From assembly GCA_032433595.1 (NCBI GenBank), contig JASWJB010000285.1, positions 1 through 58,479 on the forward strand: DNA of 58,479 bases. The letters run 5' to 3'. Positions within the stretch are counted from its first letter, which is position 1. The number at the start of each line of letters is the position of its first letter. The position numbers were made by a program, and so were the translations under genes. Shown piece by piece: positions 24,701 through 36,734 of this stretch. The notes under the pieces are model-generated. The model ran no database searches. It was not told the DNA's origin and was given only the letters and a program-made list of their open reading frames with translations. This stretch comes from Conoideocrella luteorostrata (Eukaryota > Ascomycota > Sordariomycetes > Hypocreales > Clavicipitaceae).

Positions 24701-26939
24701 TCCGCTGCCTCTGGCTCTGTTCTCTGGCTGCCCCACTACAGCCTTGGATCCATCCGCCTGTAGTGTTCAGCCTTGGTCGCTAACTAACGCCTAAAAGGCC
24801 CGTTCAGTCGGTTGAGAAGCCCCGAAACGGGCATGGCCAGGCACTAGGGCCAAGGACTGAGCTACGAGGCACTGGCCTTCTTGGCAGTCTCAATACGTCA
24901 GGGCCTCCAGGGCCCCAGGCGCCTCAAACTCCCCCAAACTCCCCGGCGATATCAGGGGAATGGCAGGACTATTGTCATAGGAGTCAGTCCCACTGTGTAA
25001 CGGTATCATCGACCTCTGCAAAGAAGGAGCGTGCGAGGCCCTGAAAGTTTATTGACGCCCAGATCATTTCAGGTCCTGTGGAGGGAGGTACTGATCTGAG
25101 CCCTCTCATGACCCAGCTTGCCGTGCCGCCATCCTCGACTCCGAGTTGCTGCGCCCAGCTGGCTGCACGCAACGTTTGGCCGGCCATGCTTGCGCTTCCA
25201 GTGTCGGGTGTGTCGAATGTTGAGCGACGAAACCTGACCGGCCTAGCCTCCTATCCAATCAATCTTACATTGAGAAATCCGCGCAACAGCAGTCCTGCTG
25301 TGCAACCTGGCACCCGGCATTTCGGATGACCACTCACACAGGTCTGCCGGTGACCCAACTAGTGCATAGCCCGATTTCTCGTCATGAAGACCTGTTTCGC
25401 TTGCCTGGAATCGAAGGCGATGCATTCATACACTCGGACCGCAGAGCTCGTGATGGACGGTAATGGCAGGTGTCACGGGCAAGCCACGGGCAACAAGGAC
25501 ACCACTATCCACGGAACATAGCAATGTGTGAATGTGAATAATGAATGGCTGTGGGCCACTGCTTCAACGCTGTTCGTCGACGCCACGCCGCGCCTCGCTT
25601 CCGGGAGGGGTCATTTCTTTTTTTTTTTCGGCCTTTTTTTTTTTTTTTGGTACACCTGCGACGGGCGGTCAACAGGCTGTAGACAATGCAGACCATCAGT
25701 CGACCTTTGCGCCGGATTGCCTTTTTGTCCCAGATCCAGCGTCGCGACTAGCCAGGGGTCAGGTCCACTGTCGAAAAACAACGTGGGTAAATCGGGGCTG
25801 GTGGCTTGCTTGTGTTTTTCCGGCGCACGCCCTCTTTGTTCAAAGCGACGAGTGACGACCGCCTCGAACCAAAGCACGAGCCCGAGTCCATGTGGAGATG
25901 CGGAGAGACCAAACGCCATCCTGCCTACATGGCCGTATTCTCACGGCTGACTTCGTTTTTCGGGTTGCAAAAGCTTTCTTGATAAGGTCCACGGTACGGA
26001 GTACCCGGCTCGTATCCTATATTATTCGCCATGTTCTTTGTTCTTCTTCTCTCTCGGACCCCTCACATGGGGACGAAAAGGACAAAGCCCTTGGTTGCTG
26101 TGCTGTTGTATAGTCATTGTATCCAAAGACCTGATTCACTGGATGCTTGAGAGGAATTGAGAGAAAACCCATTCCTCCCTGCTTTTCACAGCTCTTCAAA
26201 GCTCTTCACGGCTCTCCTGTGTTGCCGCCGCCCCCATTGGAAATCTACTAGTCTTCCGGCGAGCCTGAAGCAACCAACAGCCAGCAGCCAGCAGCACAGC
26301 AAGCACATCGCCCACACCCCCCCCTTGTCGATTCTTCCTGTCGTCTTGTCTGGGTTCCAAACTGATGCCACAGATCTTGCAAGTCTAGTGCTATACCCAC
26401 CCATGCCGCCGTATGGCCTGCATGGCTATCACTCTCCGACCATCCATCCCATCCTCATCTAGACCCATGTCCTCCTTCACTCTTTCGCTCTCGCTGCCAT
26501 CCTTCTTTAATATCCTCCTCCCTCCTCCCATCCATTTTCTGTCGTTAACGAGTTGCTGAAGTTTGCCGTGTTTTGCAGGCAAGACGAGCTTCAGTGACGT
26601 CTGGATCTTCTTGTCACCTACCGGAAGACCAAGTCACTGTCTCCATCAGTCGCTACCATATCGACACCACCTCTCGTTTGACGTCGTATTGAGGACATAA
26701 TATCTGTTCGGTAATATCGCATTGGATAATTCGACAACCCTAATATTTTATTGCCGCAGCATATCAGGTACTCCACATTGTTTTCAACTCAGAGCCGAAA
26801 ATTGCATCGGTGATTTGTGCGAACCAAGTCGAAAACCTGCTCCCCGAGCAGTACAGCTTTCTTTCCTCCAAGCTGGTAAAAATATTTGAGGATATCAGCG
26901 CCCCTTCCCCGCAAGTCTCAACTCGAGTTCTCAGCCAAA
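18742..26939. other. 8.2 kb gene desert rich in TACGGAGTA palindromes
   Basis: No supportable gene on either strand. TACGGAGTA/TACTCCGTA words occur at 19274, 19444-19479 (several fused), 20116-20133, 20735, 22252, 22725-22740 (perfect 16 bp palindrome), 22918, 23640 and 25995. Simple repeats include CGCCATCMA 9-mers at about 19716-19757 and AAAAT tracts at 20341-20375. There are also GGTCT repeats near 21925-21960, GGT-rich DNA at 23806-23860, and T-runs at 25617-25650. The right-hand 500 bp are pyrimidine-rich (26460-26560) and read as the promoter and long leader of the GT2 gene. Confidence 0.55.
22725..22740. repeat. Perfect 16-bp palindrome TACGGAGTACTCCGTA
   Basis: This is the fullest form of a word that recurs across the intergenic DNA of the window. 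Another full copy lies inside the fused array at 19444-19479, and half copies are listed under the gene deserts. It can fold into a short hairpin. I know of no assigned function. Confidence 0.8.
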
Positions 26940-29875
26940 ATGGGCATCACCAACTATTTCAAAGCTAGCAGCAAGCCGGAGCCCGCCGCCCCGCAACCCC
27001 CAACAGACAATGCGGCGGCATGGCGGCCAAACCGGAGTCAACAGCCTTCGGCTCTTTCAGAGAAGCCTCCGTCAGTTGGAGGCAATGGCAACGACCTGGA
27101 ACTCCAGCCACCGACGCCTCGATTTCACTCTCGACCGCAGTCTTTCTCCGGTCGATCTGACCGATCCGTCCCATCAACTGCGGGTAGTTCCATGTTCTTG
27201 GACGACATCAAGCACGAGGTCATGGTCAACTATCTGTATCAGCAACAATGCTCTCAACTTTGGGTCAGTGATGGCTCCGGTGAAATCGAGGGTGTTCTGC
27301 TTCGTAAAGTTCGTGGGCAGTACATGGCTTGCCCTCCCCAGCTGGGTAACTCGCCGTTTGCCATGGCCTGCACAGCAATGAATGTGCAGTGCGCTATGAC
27401 TGTCAACTCTCGTGTCATCAAAACTTTCCTTCAATGGTCCCCGGATGCTGTAGACGTTCCTCTGATGAACGGCTTGAGGGTGCAGATCCTGCCCACCATT
27501 GAAGACCTCCCCAGAGCCCGGAAACATCAATTTGCTGCTTTTGTGGCCTCTGAGGGCCTCCTGATTGTCTGGGATGATGACCCAATGCACATTGTTCAGC
27601 GGGCCAAGGCCATCGAATCCGAACTCATGGAGCTGGTATGGAAAGCCGGTAATGCTGATGACGATGATGAGGAGAAGAAGGGAGCCAATGTTACGGAGGC
27701 TGAGATTGACGAAGAGAGCGGTGAGGTCAAGCCGGAAAAGCGTCCAATTCACCTGCAGAATACCGTGCTTGTTTCATTGACGTTGGTCCTCGTTACCGTC
27801 TCCCTTGGAGCCGCCTGGCGTGAGCTGGCTATTGAAGTATCTGTCGATAACAGCTACATTCGCTTGGCGCTCGTTGCCCTGTTCCCAATCCAGATCTTTT
27901 TCACTCTGTTCTTCGCTCAGGTCATCGTTGGTTGTTTGGCCCAGATTTTTGGTCCCATTCGCCAGCTCACGATCAACTCCAAATTCTACTCGGCAAGACC
28001 TCCACCCCGTCTTCAGAGCTCCGTTCTTCCTCACGTCACCATTCAGTGCCCCGTGTACAAGGAGGGTCTGCAAGGTGTCATTATCCCCACTGTCAAGTCG
28101 ATCAAGCAGGCAATGTCTACCTATGAGCTCCAAGGTGGATCAGCCAACATGTTCATCAACGACGACGGTCTGCAGCTCATTTCGGAAGAAGATCGTCGTG
28201 CTCGTATTGAGTTCTATGCCGATAACAGTATTGGCTGGGTCGCTCGTCCCAAGCACGGCGAGGACGGATTTGTGCGTAAGGGCAAGTTTAAGAAGGCTTC
28301 CAACATGAACTACGCCCTCATGATTTCCTGCAAGGTCGAGGAGAAGCTCCAGGCCATTAACCGCGGTCCTGAGTGGAGTCAGCACGATGAAGCCCAAGCT
28401 TATGAACAGGCTCTCAAGGAGGTCCTCGAAAATGATGGCCGTGCCTGGGCGGATGGCAACATTCGTGTGGGCGACTATATCCTTCTCATTGACTCTGATA
28501 CCCGTGTTCCCGCTGATTGCTTCCTCGATGCCGTGTCAGAAATGGATCAGTCGCCTGATGTCGGTATCATGCAATTCTCTTCTGGCGTCATGCAAGTTGT
28601 GCACACCTACTTCGAGAATGGCATCACCTTCTTCACCAATCTCATCTACTCGGCTATCCGTTACACTGTCTCCAACGGTGATGTGGCTCCCTTTGTCGGA
28701 CACAATGCCATTCTTCGCTGGTCTGCTATTCAGCAGGTGTCATACCAAGATGAGGATGGATATGACAAGTTCTGGTCTGAAAGCCACGTGTCCGAAGATT
28801 TCGACATGTCGTTACGTCTGCAGTGCAATGGTTACATCATCCGACTTGCTGCCTGGGCTGGCGAAGGTTTCAAGGAAGGTGTGTCTTTGACTGTGTATGA
28901 CGAGCTTGCACGATGGGAAAAGTATGCGTATGGCTGCAACGAACTTCTTTTCCACCCTATCCGTACTTGGCTCTGGCGCGGTCCATTTACTCCTCTGTTC
29001 CGTCGTTTCCTCTTCTCGAACATCCGCTTCACTTCCAAGGTCACTGTCATCTCATATATCGGCACGTACTATGCCATTGGCGCCGCCTGGATCATGACCA
29101 CCGTCAACTATTTCTTGATGGGCTGGTTCAACGGATACCTCGACAAGTACTATGTTGATTCGTGGAAGGTCTGGTTCTCCATCATCATTGTCTTCAACGG
29201 ACTCGGTAACATTGCTCTCGCTGTGATGCGATACCGTATCGGCGAGCGCAATCTGCTTTATGCGCTGTTTGAAAACTTCAAGTGGACCATTATGCTGGCA
29301 ATTTTCTTGGGTGGTCTGTCGCTGCACGTCAGTCAGGCTTTGCTAGCTCACATGTTTGAGATCAACATGACTTGGGGTGCGACGAGTAAAGAAGCCGAAT
29401 TCTCCAACTTCTTTATTGAGGTTCCCAAGGTTCTAAAGAAGGTGAGTTTTGTCCATTTATACCATTCCCCTAGTTTCGGTTCCCAAGGGAGGGGCTGGCC
29501 GAGGGATACAAACCTTGGCGGATGTTGTCCCCAACGTCGAATTGACTTCACATTCCTGAAGAGTATCCACCCCGGAACTCTAATGTGAAGACTCTGGCTG
29601 TCTTCCATCCATCCGCCTACCACCAAAACAAAAACATAATAAGGAGGAAAAAAACCGCAGTGTTGCTAACCACGATATGATTCTAGTTCAAATTTTCCAT
29701 GATTTTCTCGCTTCTGGCAATCGTCGGCATGATCATTATGGCTGTTGGCCCGTTCATTCCCCACGACTGGGTCATCACCGACTTTGTCGCCATTCTCCCC
29801 ATGGCTACTGTCGCTGCCAGTCACTTCCTCCTTCCGTTGGCGCTGAACCCTGCCCTCATGACTTTCTCATGGTAA
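26940..29875 (+). CDS. GT2: Type 2 glycosyltransferase (GT2 hyphal-growth family)
   Basis: Two exons (26940-29441, 29687-29875) give 896 residues. The order of segments matches the conserved fungal membrane GT2 protein needed for hyphal extension on solid surfaces in Zymoseptoria and Fusarium. There is a polar N-terminus, then membrane segments from about residue 278 (VLVSLTLVLVTVSLGAAW) and LALVALFPIQIFFTLFFAQV. The GT-A catalytic core follows, with DDG at 408-410, DSD at 518-520 and SED at 618-620. A C-terminal set of membrane spans ends near LALNPALMTFSW. The usual QxxRW motif of processive enzymes appears as ELARW. The product polysaccharide is not established for the family. The intron has a GCTAAC branch and TTCTAG acceptor. 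The last codons TCATGGTAAGGG also form a possible donor; with the pyrimidine-rich acceptor at about 30006 they could add an alternative tail. A chitin synthase is a less likely reading. Confidence 0.9.
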
Positions 29876-31513
29876 GGGAGACGAAAAACCGTAGTTTTTC
29901 AGTCACAGCCAACACGCGGAAGCCCTCATTATCTAAAGCAACTCGACACTCGTTGCTGCAGTCGCATTTTGGTTTCTTTCTTTCCCCCTTTTTTTTCACC
30001 TTTCAGCCTGCATGGGCCCCATAATAGACGGATCAGGAGTTTTGGTTTTATAATTACGTATCATGAACCCCCTCATAGTGGGCAATCTGGTTATCGCCCG
30101 ATTTCGCTCCTTTAATACATTATTGCAGAAGAATGTAGTAGTAGTAGTGGGTGGAGAGGGGCCGATATTAGCAGCCCACCCATGTGGAGCAAGTGGTTGA
30201 CATATTTTGGAGGCAGTATTTGTAGACGTCTCAAAATGTGTATATGGATATTACGGACATAGCGACACAACAGTACAAAAAGCAAGTTGATAGGAGGGGA
30301 GGGCGGTCTAGGTACATACGTGGAGGAGGTAGATAGAATACAAGCGCCGCGGGAGCACATAGCAGACGCGAATAGATAGTCACAAACAACGGGGTGAATC
30401 ATCCAGATTTTGCAGTTTCGACGACAAATTGGTACCTGTGAAGATAGCAACATGTGGCACAATGTATTTTGCATGCCTGCTGGTACTACTCCGTACTGTG
30501 TGAATACTTATTGGTAAGGAGGCCAAGCAGCCAAGGAAGCCTGGCGCCCGGAACTAGTGACAGAATACTTCAGAAGTAGATTGATACAACGCCCGCCCCA
30601 TGGAGTAGAAGCAGTCATAGAAGTCGAAGGCTAGTAGGTATACGAAGTATCGAGCGTTTATTTCGGTTGCTTTCGTGACGGGCGGCGTTGACGAAACACC
30701 AAGGGAGCGCAAAAACGTAATGCCTCCCTCCTCCCACTGTACTAATATAATATAATCCCCGTGCTGGCTTGGCTGGCTGTTACGAGCAATACACTTGCTA
30801 GGTAACTAGGTAGTTACTTGGTCAGTTGGTAACATGTCAAAGCCATGGTCACATCACAATTTGTTCGCACGATTGATTAGTTCTTCAAGTCTCGTCCGAG
30901 AGTTCTGTCCTCAGACAACAATGGCCCATCCACCATCCACCATCCACATACTGAATACTGAATACTGAATACTGACTGACTGGCCTCGAATTGCCTAACG
31001 GACTGCTGCTCCCTGTCTAAACCTCCGTCCCCACCCCCCTCTTTGAGGTTAGTAAGTAATACTTCGTTCAGGAAGGGACTGCTTCGCAAATTCGCGTTGA
31101 TATTCGCCCCTCATGCTCACCGGACAGACGAACGGACGGACGAACAGAGCATCTAGTTAGTTACATACACTTTTGCTTATTCTTTCAAAAGAAAGAAAGA
31201 AAGAAAGAGAGAAAGAAAGAGAGAGAGAAAGAGAGAAAGAGAGACAGAAAGAGAAACAAGGACAACCGGAGATCAGTGCTTTAGCCCTGACGGTCCATCA
31301 TCACATCACACTCATGTCAAAAGCACAGGAATGCACAAATTATGCCGGCAATTCATATATAGATGCACTACTTTGAAGCAATTATCTAGCATATTCTATC
31401 TTTACTTGCAAATTTTACCTGCCCAAAACGCCGTCTATACCCAATTTCTACTCTATCAATCTACTGTCAATGCAGAGAGAGAATCCCTCTTCTTTCAATT
31501 CCATCGTAACATG
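29876..31513. other. Convergent intergenic region between GT2 and NEW1 genes
   Basis: No gene is seen in this 1.6 kb stretch between two converging genes. It holds a TACTCCGTA word at 30487-30495, a CCATCCA/TGAATAC simple repeat near 30935-30975, and the GA microsatellite listed separately. Confidence 0.5.
31187..31256. repeat. GAAA/GA microsatellite tract
   Basis: A purine-only tract of GAAA and GAGA units of about 70 bases lies on the plus strand, close to the 3' end of the NEW1 homologue. It is a simple sequence repeat. Confidence 0.92.
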
Positions 31514-34500
31514 TTAATTGTCCTCATCATCTGTGTCGGGTGGGTGAGGGGTCCCTTTTGGACTGTTCAGCCACTCAATGTGTCTCAACCGTCTCCTCAC
31601 TTCTCTCTCTTTGAGCTCCTTCTTGGTCATCTTTCTCTTCTTCTTAGCCTTGAACTTCATCTCCGAGTTGTCTTCCGCGCCGGAATTCATGGCGGAGTTC
31701 ATGGCACTACTGACAACAGAACTAGCCGCCGTGCTGGTTACGCCGCTTCCCGGCCGCGAATCCTCGAAACGGTCCAGCGAAATCGCTGCGTTGCCGCGCT
31801 GGGCGACCCGTCCGTCGTTCACAAGCCATTGCTCGGAACACAAGGCTCCGACGAATTCTTCATTGTGAGAAATGAGGATGACGCCGCCCTTGAATTCGCG
31901 AATCGCAACGGCTAGACCGCCAAGGGAGTCACGGTCCAAGAAATTGGTGGGTTCGTCGAGGACCAGCAAATGTGGGTTGTTCCACATGGCGCCGGCGATG
32001 ACGACCTTGACCTTTTGACCACCGGAGAGGGAACCAATTTCGTTGTGGTTGGCAATTTCAGGGTCGAGACCCAGATCCTCAAAGTGCTTGGAGATAACAG
32101 ATGGTTGGAGTTCACGGTATCCGAGACCTTCGCGGGAAGCCTCGTGGTCATCAAACTCTTGGACGAGCTTGTCGAAACCAAGCTCAATGAGGGTCTCGCG
32201 GGAGATGTGGTTGTTGTGCTTGGGAAGGAGACCGCGCCATTTACTTGGTGAGTGTTAGCATTATGGAATCTTTTGTAAGCCGAGGACAACGAGTGGGATG
32301 GGTTGCTTACACTTCGTATTGAAACGTCTTCTTGTACTTTTGGCGACCAACAAGACTCTCAACCTGTTTGGCGGACTTGCCGTCCTTCATATCAATCCAC
32401 TTGTCCATCTGCTCGCGGTCCTTGTCCGACAATACACGGGTCTGCTTCATGTGCACCTCACGGTCGTCACCATTAGCATATCGCCATTGGAGGTACTGGT
32501 TGGGCGTCTTCTCAAGATGCATTTCCACGTGCTCTAGAGCATGCTGCTTGATGTAGCCGATTCGCAAGTTGGGATGCTTCTCGACCTTGCCTGAGCTGGG
32601 AATGGTTTCGCCAGTAAGCAATTTGATAAGAGTCGACTTGCCGGCACCATTGGGGCCAATGATGGCCACACGCGAAGACAGAGTGAGCTGACAAGAGACG
32701 TCTGAAAGAGACGGTTTTGGAGCATTGGGATAAGTAAACGAGACGTTGGTCATGCGAATGATGGCCCGGGTCTGCGACTTGACACCGGTCAAGATTCCAG
32801 GAGGAGGGAACTTGAACTGCACGTTGGAGGCGGAAAGGGTATAGTAAGCCTTAGCTTCGGGGCGCAGCGCCACAAAGGCATTTAGATTGCCCTTGTAGCA
32901 AGCAAGCTTCTTGTTGGGCTCATAGTGGTAAATGTCTGTAGTGACATTGTCCAGGAATCCAGAATCGTGAGACACAATGAGACTAGTGATATCAGGATGG
33001 GTCTTAAGATAGTTCTCCAGCCAGGCAATGTTGGTAACGTCGAGATGGTTAGTAGGTTCGTCGAGAAGTAACACATCAGCCTTCCTGAGCATAGCACGAG
33101 CCAGGGCAAGCTTCATCTTCCAACCACCGGACAAAGAGCCGACCCTGTGGGATTGGCGGCCTTCAGGTCCAGCAGTGAAGCCGAACTCGGTCAAGACCTC
33201 TGAGATGTGCTCAGTTCCTTGGGGACCAATTTCGGGGTCTTTGGCGACAAACTCGAGAATTGAAATATCGGCATCTTCTCCTTGGTTATGTTCGACATAG
33301 CAAGTACGCAAGACATCCTGAGAAGGGAAGCCCTCCAGCTTGCCATTAGCAATGGATCTCATGAGGGTGGACTTGCCAGCACCGTTCCGACCACAGAGAC
33401 CGTAGCGATGGCCTTTGAGCAGTCGCAAATTAGTGTGTGATAAGAGCAGCATGCCGCCATACGCCAGAGAGAAGTCGGCATTCACAATCTCGACCTCTCC
33501 GTCGTCCTCTTTCTCGGGAACACCGTACTTGCGTTGATCTTCGTCGATGTAGTGCTGCTGAATCGCATCAGCGACCTTTTGGGCGGCCTCAGGCGTTTGC
33601 ATGAGAGTCTGCAAGTATGGTGCAATACGACCGTTGATGCGGTTGACAAATCGGTAATTGACATCGGCAGCGACCATGTCACCAATATAGGTTCGAGCGA
33701 ATTTGAAAACGTCAGGCTGGCCAGCAAGACCGCCGTTTTTCTTAATCTGCTCATCTAAAATCTTGTCAACATCGTCGACAGTGGTTCGGGCAATGACATC
33801 CTTGTCATTGGCCATGGCCTTTTCCATGATGTCCAGCGCTCGGTTGGCGATTTCACGGACCTCGGGGAGCGAGGCACGGTCAGCCACAGACTTAATACCC
33901 GGAGAGAGCTTGGGCAAGAACGTTCGGGCTTCGATAGGATCGTGAACAAGCTTGGTCAAGTTCTCGGTAATGACACAGGTCTGGCGCAAAACTTCTTGGG
34001 CAGTGTTGGGCGAGTTGAGTGATCGCTCCAGGAAAGGAGTAAGCAGAGCCAGAACTGGCGAAGTCACAATAGCCACAAATGTAGTCTGGGACAAGGCATG
34101 GATAGCTTTCTGCGTAGACTGGGCAGAGGGGTGCTGCATCGTCTCCACGAGGAGCGGAATTCGAGGCGCAACATCGTCATTGGACAGCAGCGTTGTCAAA
34201 GAGTTCATGGTCTGAACAGCCTGCTTTTCAACTTCCGCCTTTAGGTCGTGCATGCCGCTCTCCACGATAGGAATCAAGCCGGCAAGCTTGGCGCCCATAA
34301 TCTCACGAAGGACATCCTTCTCTACCGACTCCTCCTTGCTGGCTCCAATTGCCAACTGGGCCTTGTCGGCCATTTTCTGGAGCAACTTATACGCGCCCAC
34401 AGTTCCCTGCCACTTGCCCGTCTTCTTGCTCAAGTAGGCCGCCAGGACCGGCAGCAAGCCAGACACCAGCGCCTCGGCGCTCAGGTTGTTGAACAGCGCA

Positions 34501-34913
34501 TCGAGACCATATTGAGCGGCCTCGCGAACAACAGCGCCCTTGTCAGCCAGTGCGTCCAGCGCACACGCCACCAGGCCGTCCTCCTGGCAGAGGAAGACGA
34601 CTTCAGAAACGGGCTGTTTTGGGGGGAATCGCTCAAAGATGGCACCCAGCAGATTCTGGCTACTCTCTCTTCCCAGGCCATTCTTCTTATCGGCAGCGGC
34701 CTTCTTGACCTTTGCGAGCACACCGTACTGGGTTAGGCCAACGCTGCCGACCGAGTTGATAAACAGTTCGCACAGGCCATAGCTGGCGTCGACAGAGGCT
34801 GCAGATGTCTTTGCGTTAAAAATGGTGTCGAGGAAGCCGGCGACATCCTCCTGCGACGGCGGGGGAGGGGCGTCCCTGGACACCATCGTCGGCGGCGACA
34901 CCGGATGAGGCAT
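31514..34913 (-). CDS. NEW1: EF3-family ABC ATPase, NEW1 / elf1 homologue
   Basis: Two exons (34913-32311, 32243-31514) give 1110 residues. The N-terminal half is a HEAT-repeat array. Two ABC cassettes follow: Walker A GRNGAGKST near residues 508-516 and GPNGAGKST near 753-761. The first cassette has signature LSGGWKMKLALARAML and Walker B DVLLLDEPTNHLD; the second has HLLVLDEPTNFLDRDSLG. The second cassette contains the chromodomain-like insertion typical of EF3 proteins, and the tail is lysine-rich (KAKKKRKMTKKELKER). Details such as KGHRYGLCGRNGAGKST, SLIVSHDSGFLD and GRQKYKKTFQYEV fit the NEW1/elf1 branch better than EF3 itself. Yeast Asn/Gln-rich prion repeats are absent. NEW1 acts on the ribosome in termination and recycling; S. 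pombe elf1 has been linked to mRNA export. The gene is divergent from ADE1. A second in-frame ATG at 34889 is an alternative start. Confidence 0.95.
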
Positions 34914-35527
34914 TGTGGTGAAGGAAAGAAGGGGGGAAGCGTTGAGCGAACAACTGCTCTTGGTATGCGCGTTTGATGGTCTCGGCAGCGGCACTTCGTT
35001 TCTCTGGCTCGGAAATGGTGACACGGACAAGAAGAGCAGTGAGCGCAAATGGAATCGTGCCTAGTCCACGAGCGCTCTCCTCTCTTTCCTTCGGGAAACA
35101 ATACGAGGTCTATCGCGAAAGAGGAGAAGGGAAAGAAATCAGAGAAAAGGCTGCGGAAGTGTAAAGCAGCGTCGCCCTTACTCGCTCAGTTGGACCGACA
35201 GTCTGCCCAAACCAAAAGCAAGAGTGGGCTTTTTTTTTTTTTTGGTCGGGCCTTGCTGACCGATAAGCTTTGCCTGGTTTGGGCTTGTCTCGAAATTTTT
35301 CCCGCCTCAACACGCGGCTTGGAGTGGAGACCATTAAGCTCCGGTCCTGCAGAGGCAATTGGAGAAAAAATCGCTCCTCAAGTTTAAGCCGCGTGAACGA
35401 CTCATCGCCAAGCATTAGATATGTGAGATCTTGGCTGGGACGGCCAACTTGCAATCCATCCTCTCACTCTATCAAGCCAAAGATCCTTCTTTATAGAATC
35501 CCCTCCAGCGAGGGTATATTCCCGGCA
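34914..35527. promoter_or_regulatory. Shared NEW1-ADE1 divergent promoter region
   Basis: These 614 bp separate two divergently transcribed genes, so they must hold both promoters and leaders. A run of about 15 T lies at 35230-35246. I see no CCAAT box or CACGTG site that I would defend. Confidence 0.6.
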
Positions 35528-36448
35528 ATGGCGGCCCTTACAACAATAGACCTCTCCTCCCTGCCAAAGATCGCATCTGGCAAAGTCCGCGATCTATTCA
35601 ATCTCCCTGATCCCAATGCCCTCCTGTTCGTCGCATCAGACCGCCTCTCGGCTTTTGACGTTGTTATGACCAATGGCATTCCCAACAAGGGCGCCATTCT
35701 GACTCTCATCTCGGCGCACTGGTTTCGAGTCCTATCGGAGCGTATTCCCAACCTGCGAACGCACTTCCTCAGCCTGGACGTCCCTGACGGCGTAACGCCT
35801 TCCGAAGCTGGCGTCATCAAGAATCGTAGCATGCAAGTCCGCAAGCTGGAGGTGCTGAAAATTGAGGCCATTGTCAGAGGATACATCACTGGCAGCGCGT
35901 GGAAGGAGTATCAAACAAAAGGGACCGTTCATGGACTTTCCATGCCTGCAGGGATGCAACTGAGTCAGAAATTCCCCAAGGCTATCTACACACCCAGCAC
36001 AAAAGCCGACGCTGGTGCTCACGATGAGAACATTCATCCTGATGATGCGTGGAAGGAGATTGGTGATAGAGAGACGGCTAAGAAGGTGGAGGAGTTGGCG
36101 CTGACGATTTACAACACGGCTGCCGAGTATGCCGAGGAGAGGGGTATTATTATTGCAGATACAAAGTTTGAGTTTGCGAAAGATCCGGAGGGGAATATTT
36201 ACTTGGTGGACGAGGTGCTGACGCCGGATTCTTCGAGGTTTTGGCCCAAGGGTGGATATGTGCTGGGCAAGGAGCAGGACAGCTTTGATAAGCAGTATGT
36301 GAGGAACTGGCTGATCAAGGAAGGTTTGAAGGCTAAAGAGGGTGTGGCTATTCCAGAGGACATTGTGCAAGCCACTTCGGACAAGTACAAGGATGCGTTT
36401 TATAAGTTGACGGGAGAGACGTTCGAGCATGCGGCTGCCAAGAATTAG
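35528..36448 (+). CDS. ADE1: SAICAR synthetase (phosphoribosylaminoimidazole-succinocarboxamide synthase)
   Basis: This intronless 306-residue protein has the full length and order of the ADE1/purC family. It joins CAIR and aspartate with ATP to give SAICAR in de novo purine synthesis in the cytosol. Hallmarks are GKVRDLF (ATP-binding loop, residues about 17-23) and VASDRLSAFDVVM. Further blocks are the substrate-binding EAIVRGYITGSAWKEY and the TPSTKADAGAHDENI loop. The IIADTKFEFA strand and VDEVLTPDSSRFWP close the active site. The ATG at 35528 starts the protein directly before ALTTIDLSSLPKI; upstream codons in the same frame have no family match. The 3' half is G-rich in third positions compared with the 5' half, which is a mild oddity with no clear meaning. 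It shares a promoter region with the NEW1 homologue. Confidence 0.97.
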   Translation: MAALTTIDLSSLPKIASGKVRDLFNLPDPNALLFVASDRLSAFDVVMTNGIPNKGAILTLISAHWFRVLSERIPNLRTHFLSLDVPDGVTPSEAGVIKNRSMQVRKLEVLKIEAIVRGYITGSAWKEYQTKGTVHGLSMPAGMQLSQKFPKAIYTPSTKADAGAHDENIHPDDAWKEIGDRETAKKVEELALTIYNTAAEYAEERGIIIADTKFEFAKDPEGNIYLVDEVLTPDSSRFWPKGGYVLGKEQDSFDKQYVRNWLIKEGLKAKEGVAIPEDIVQATSDKYKDAFYKLTGETFEHAAAKN

Positions 36449-36734
36449 TTACGAACTACTATGCTCGGGTCCAAAGATGAACATTGATACCAACTACAAG
36501 GAACAAACACAGGCACTTTTCACGGGTAACTTGCGTGTATTTTGCGTGAGATTTGTCTAAATTATTTTGCTCCATTTCAATTATAACGCCACCGCCATTC
36601 TATTTGTTGCGCTGGTCAGGCTCATATCTGTTCAATTTGAGCCAATTAACACTACCAAGTCATCATTGCGAAATAGTTTTTTTAATCCTTAGACATTGTT
36701 AGTAACTTGCAACGGCTGGCTGTGAATGGCCAAG

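Noticed and set aside
26940..29875. Chitin synthase call for the large membrane glycosyltransferase
   Set aside because: The signature order DDG, DSD, SED with ELARW and the membrane layout fit the GT2 hyphal-growth family; the chitin synthase QRRRW block is absent.
31331..31915. Long plus-strand frames across the NEW1 gene
   Set aside because: They are antisense shadows of a well-supported ABC protein exon.
31514..34913. Elongation factor 3 call
   Set aside because: Close in architecture, but the cassette details (GLCGRNGAGKST, SHDSGFLD, GRQKYKKTFQYEV) fit the NEW1/elf1 branch better.
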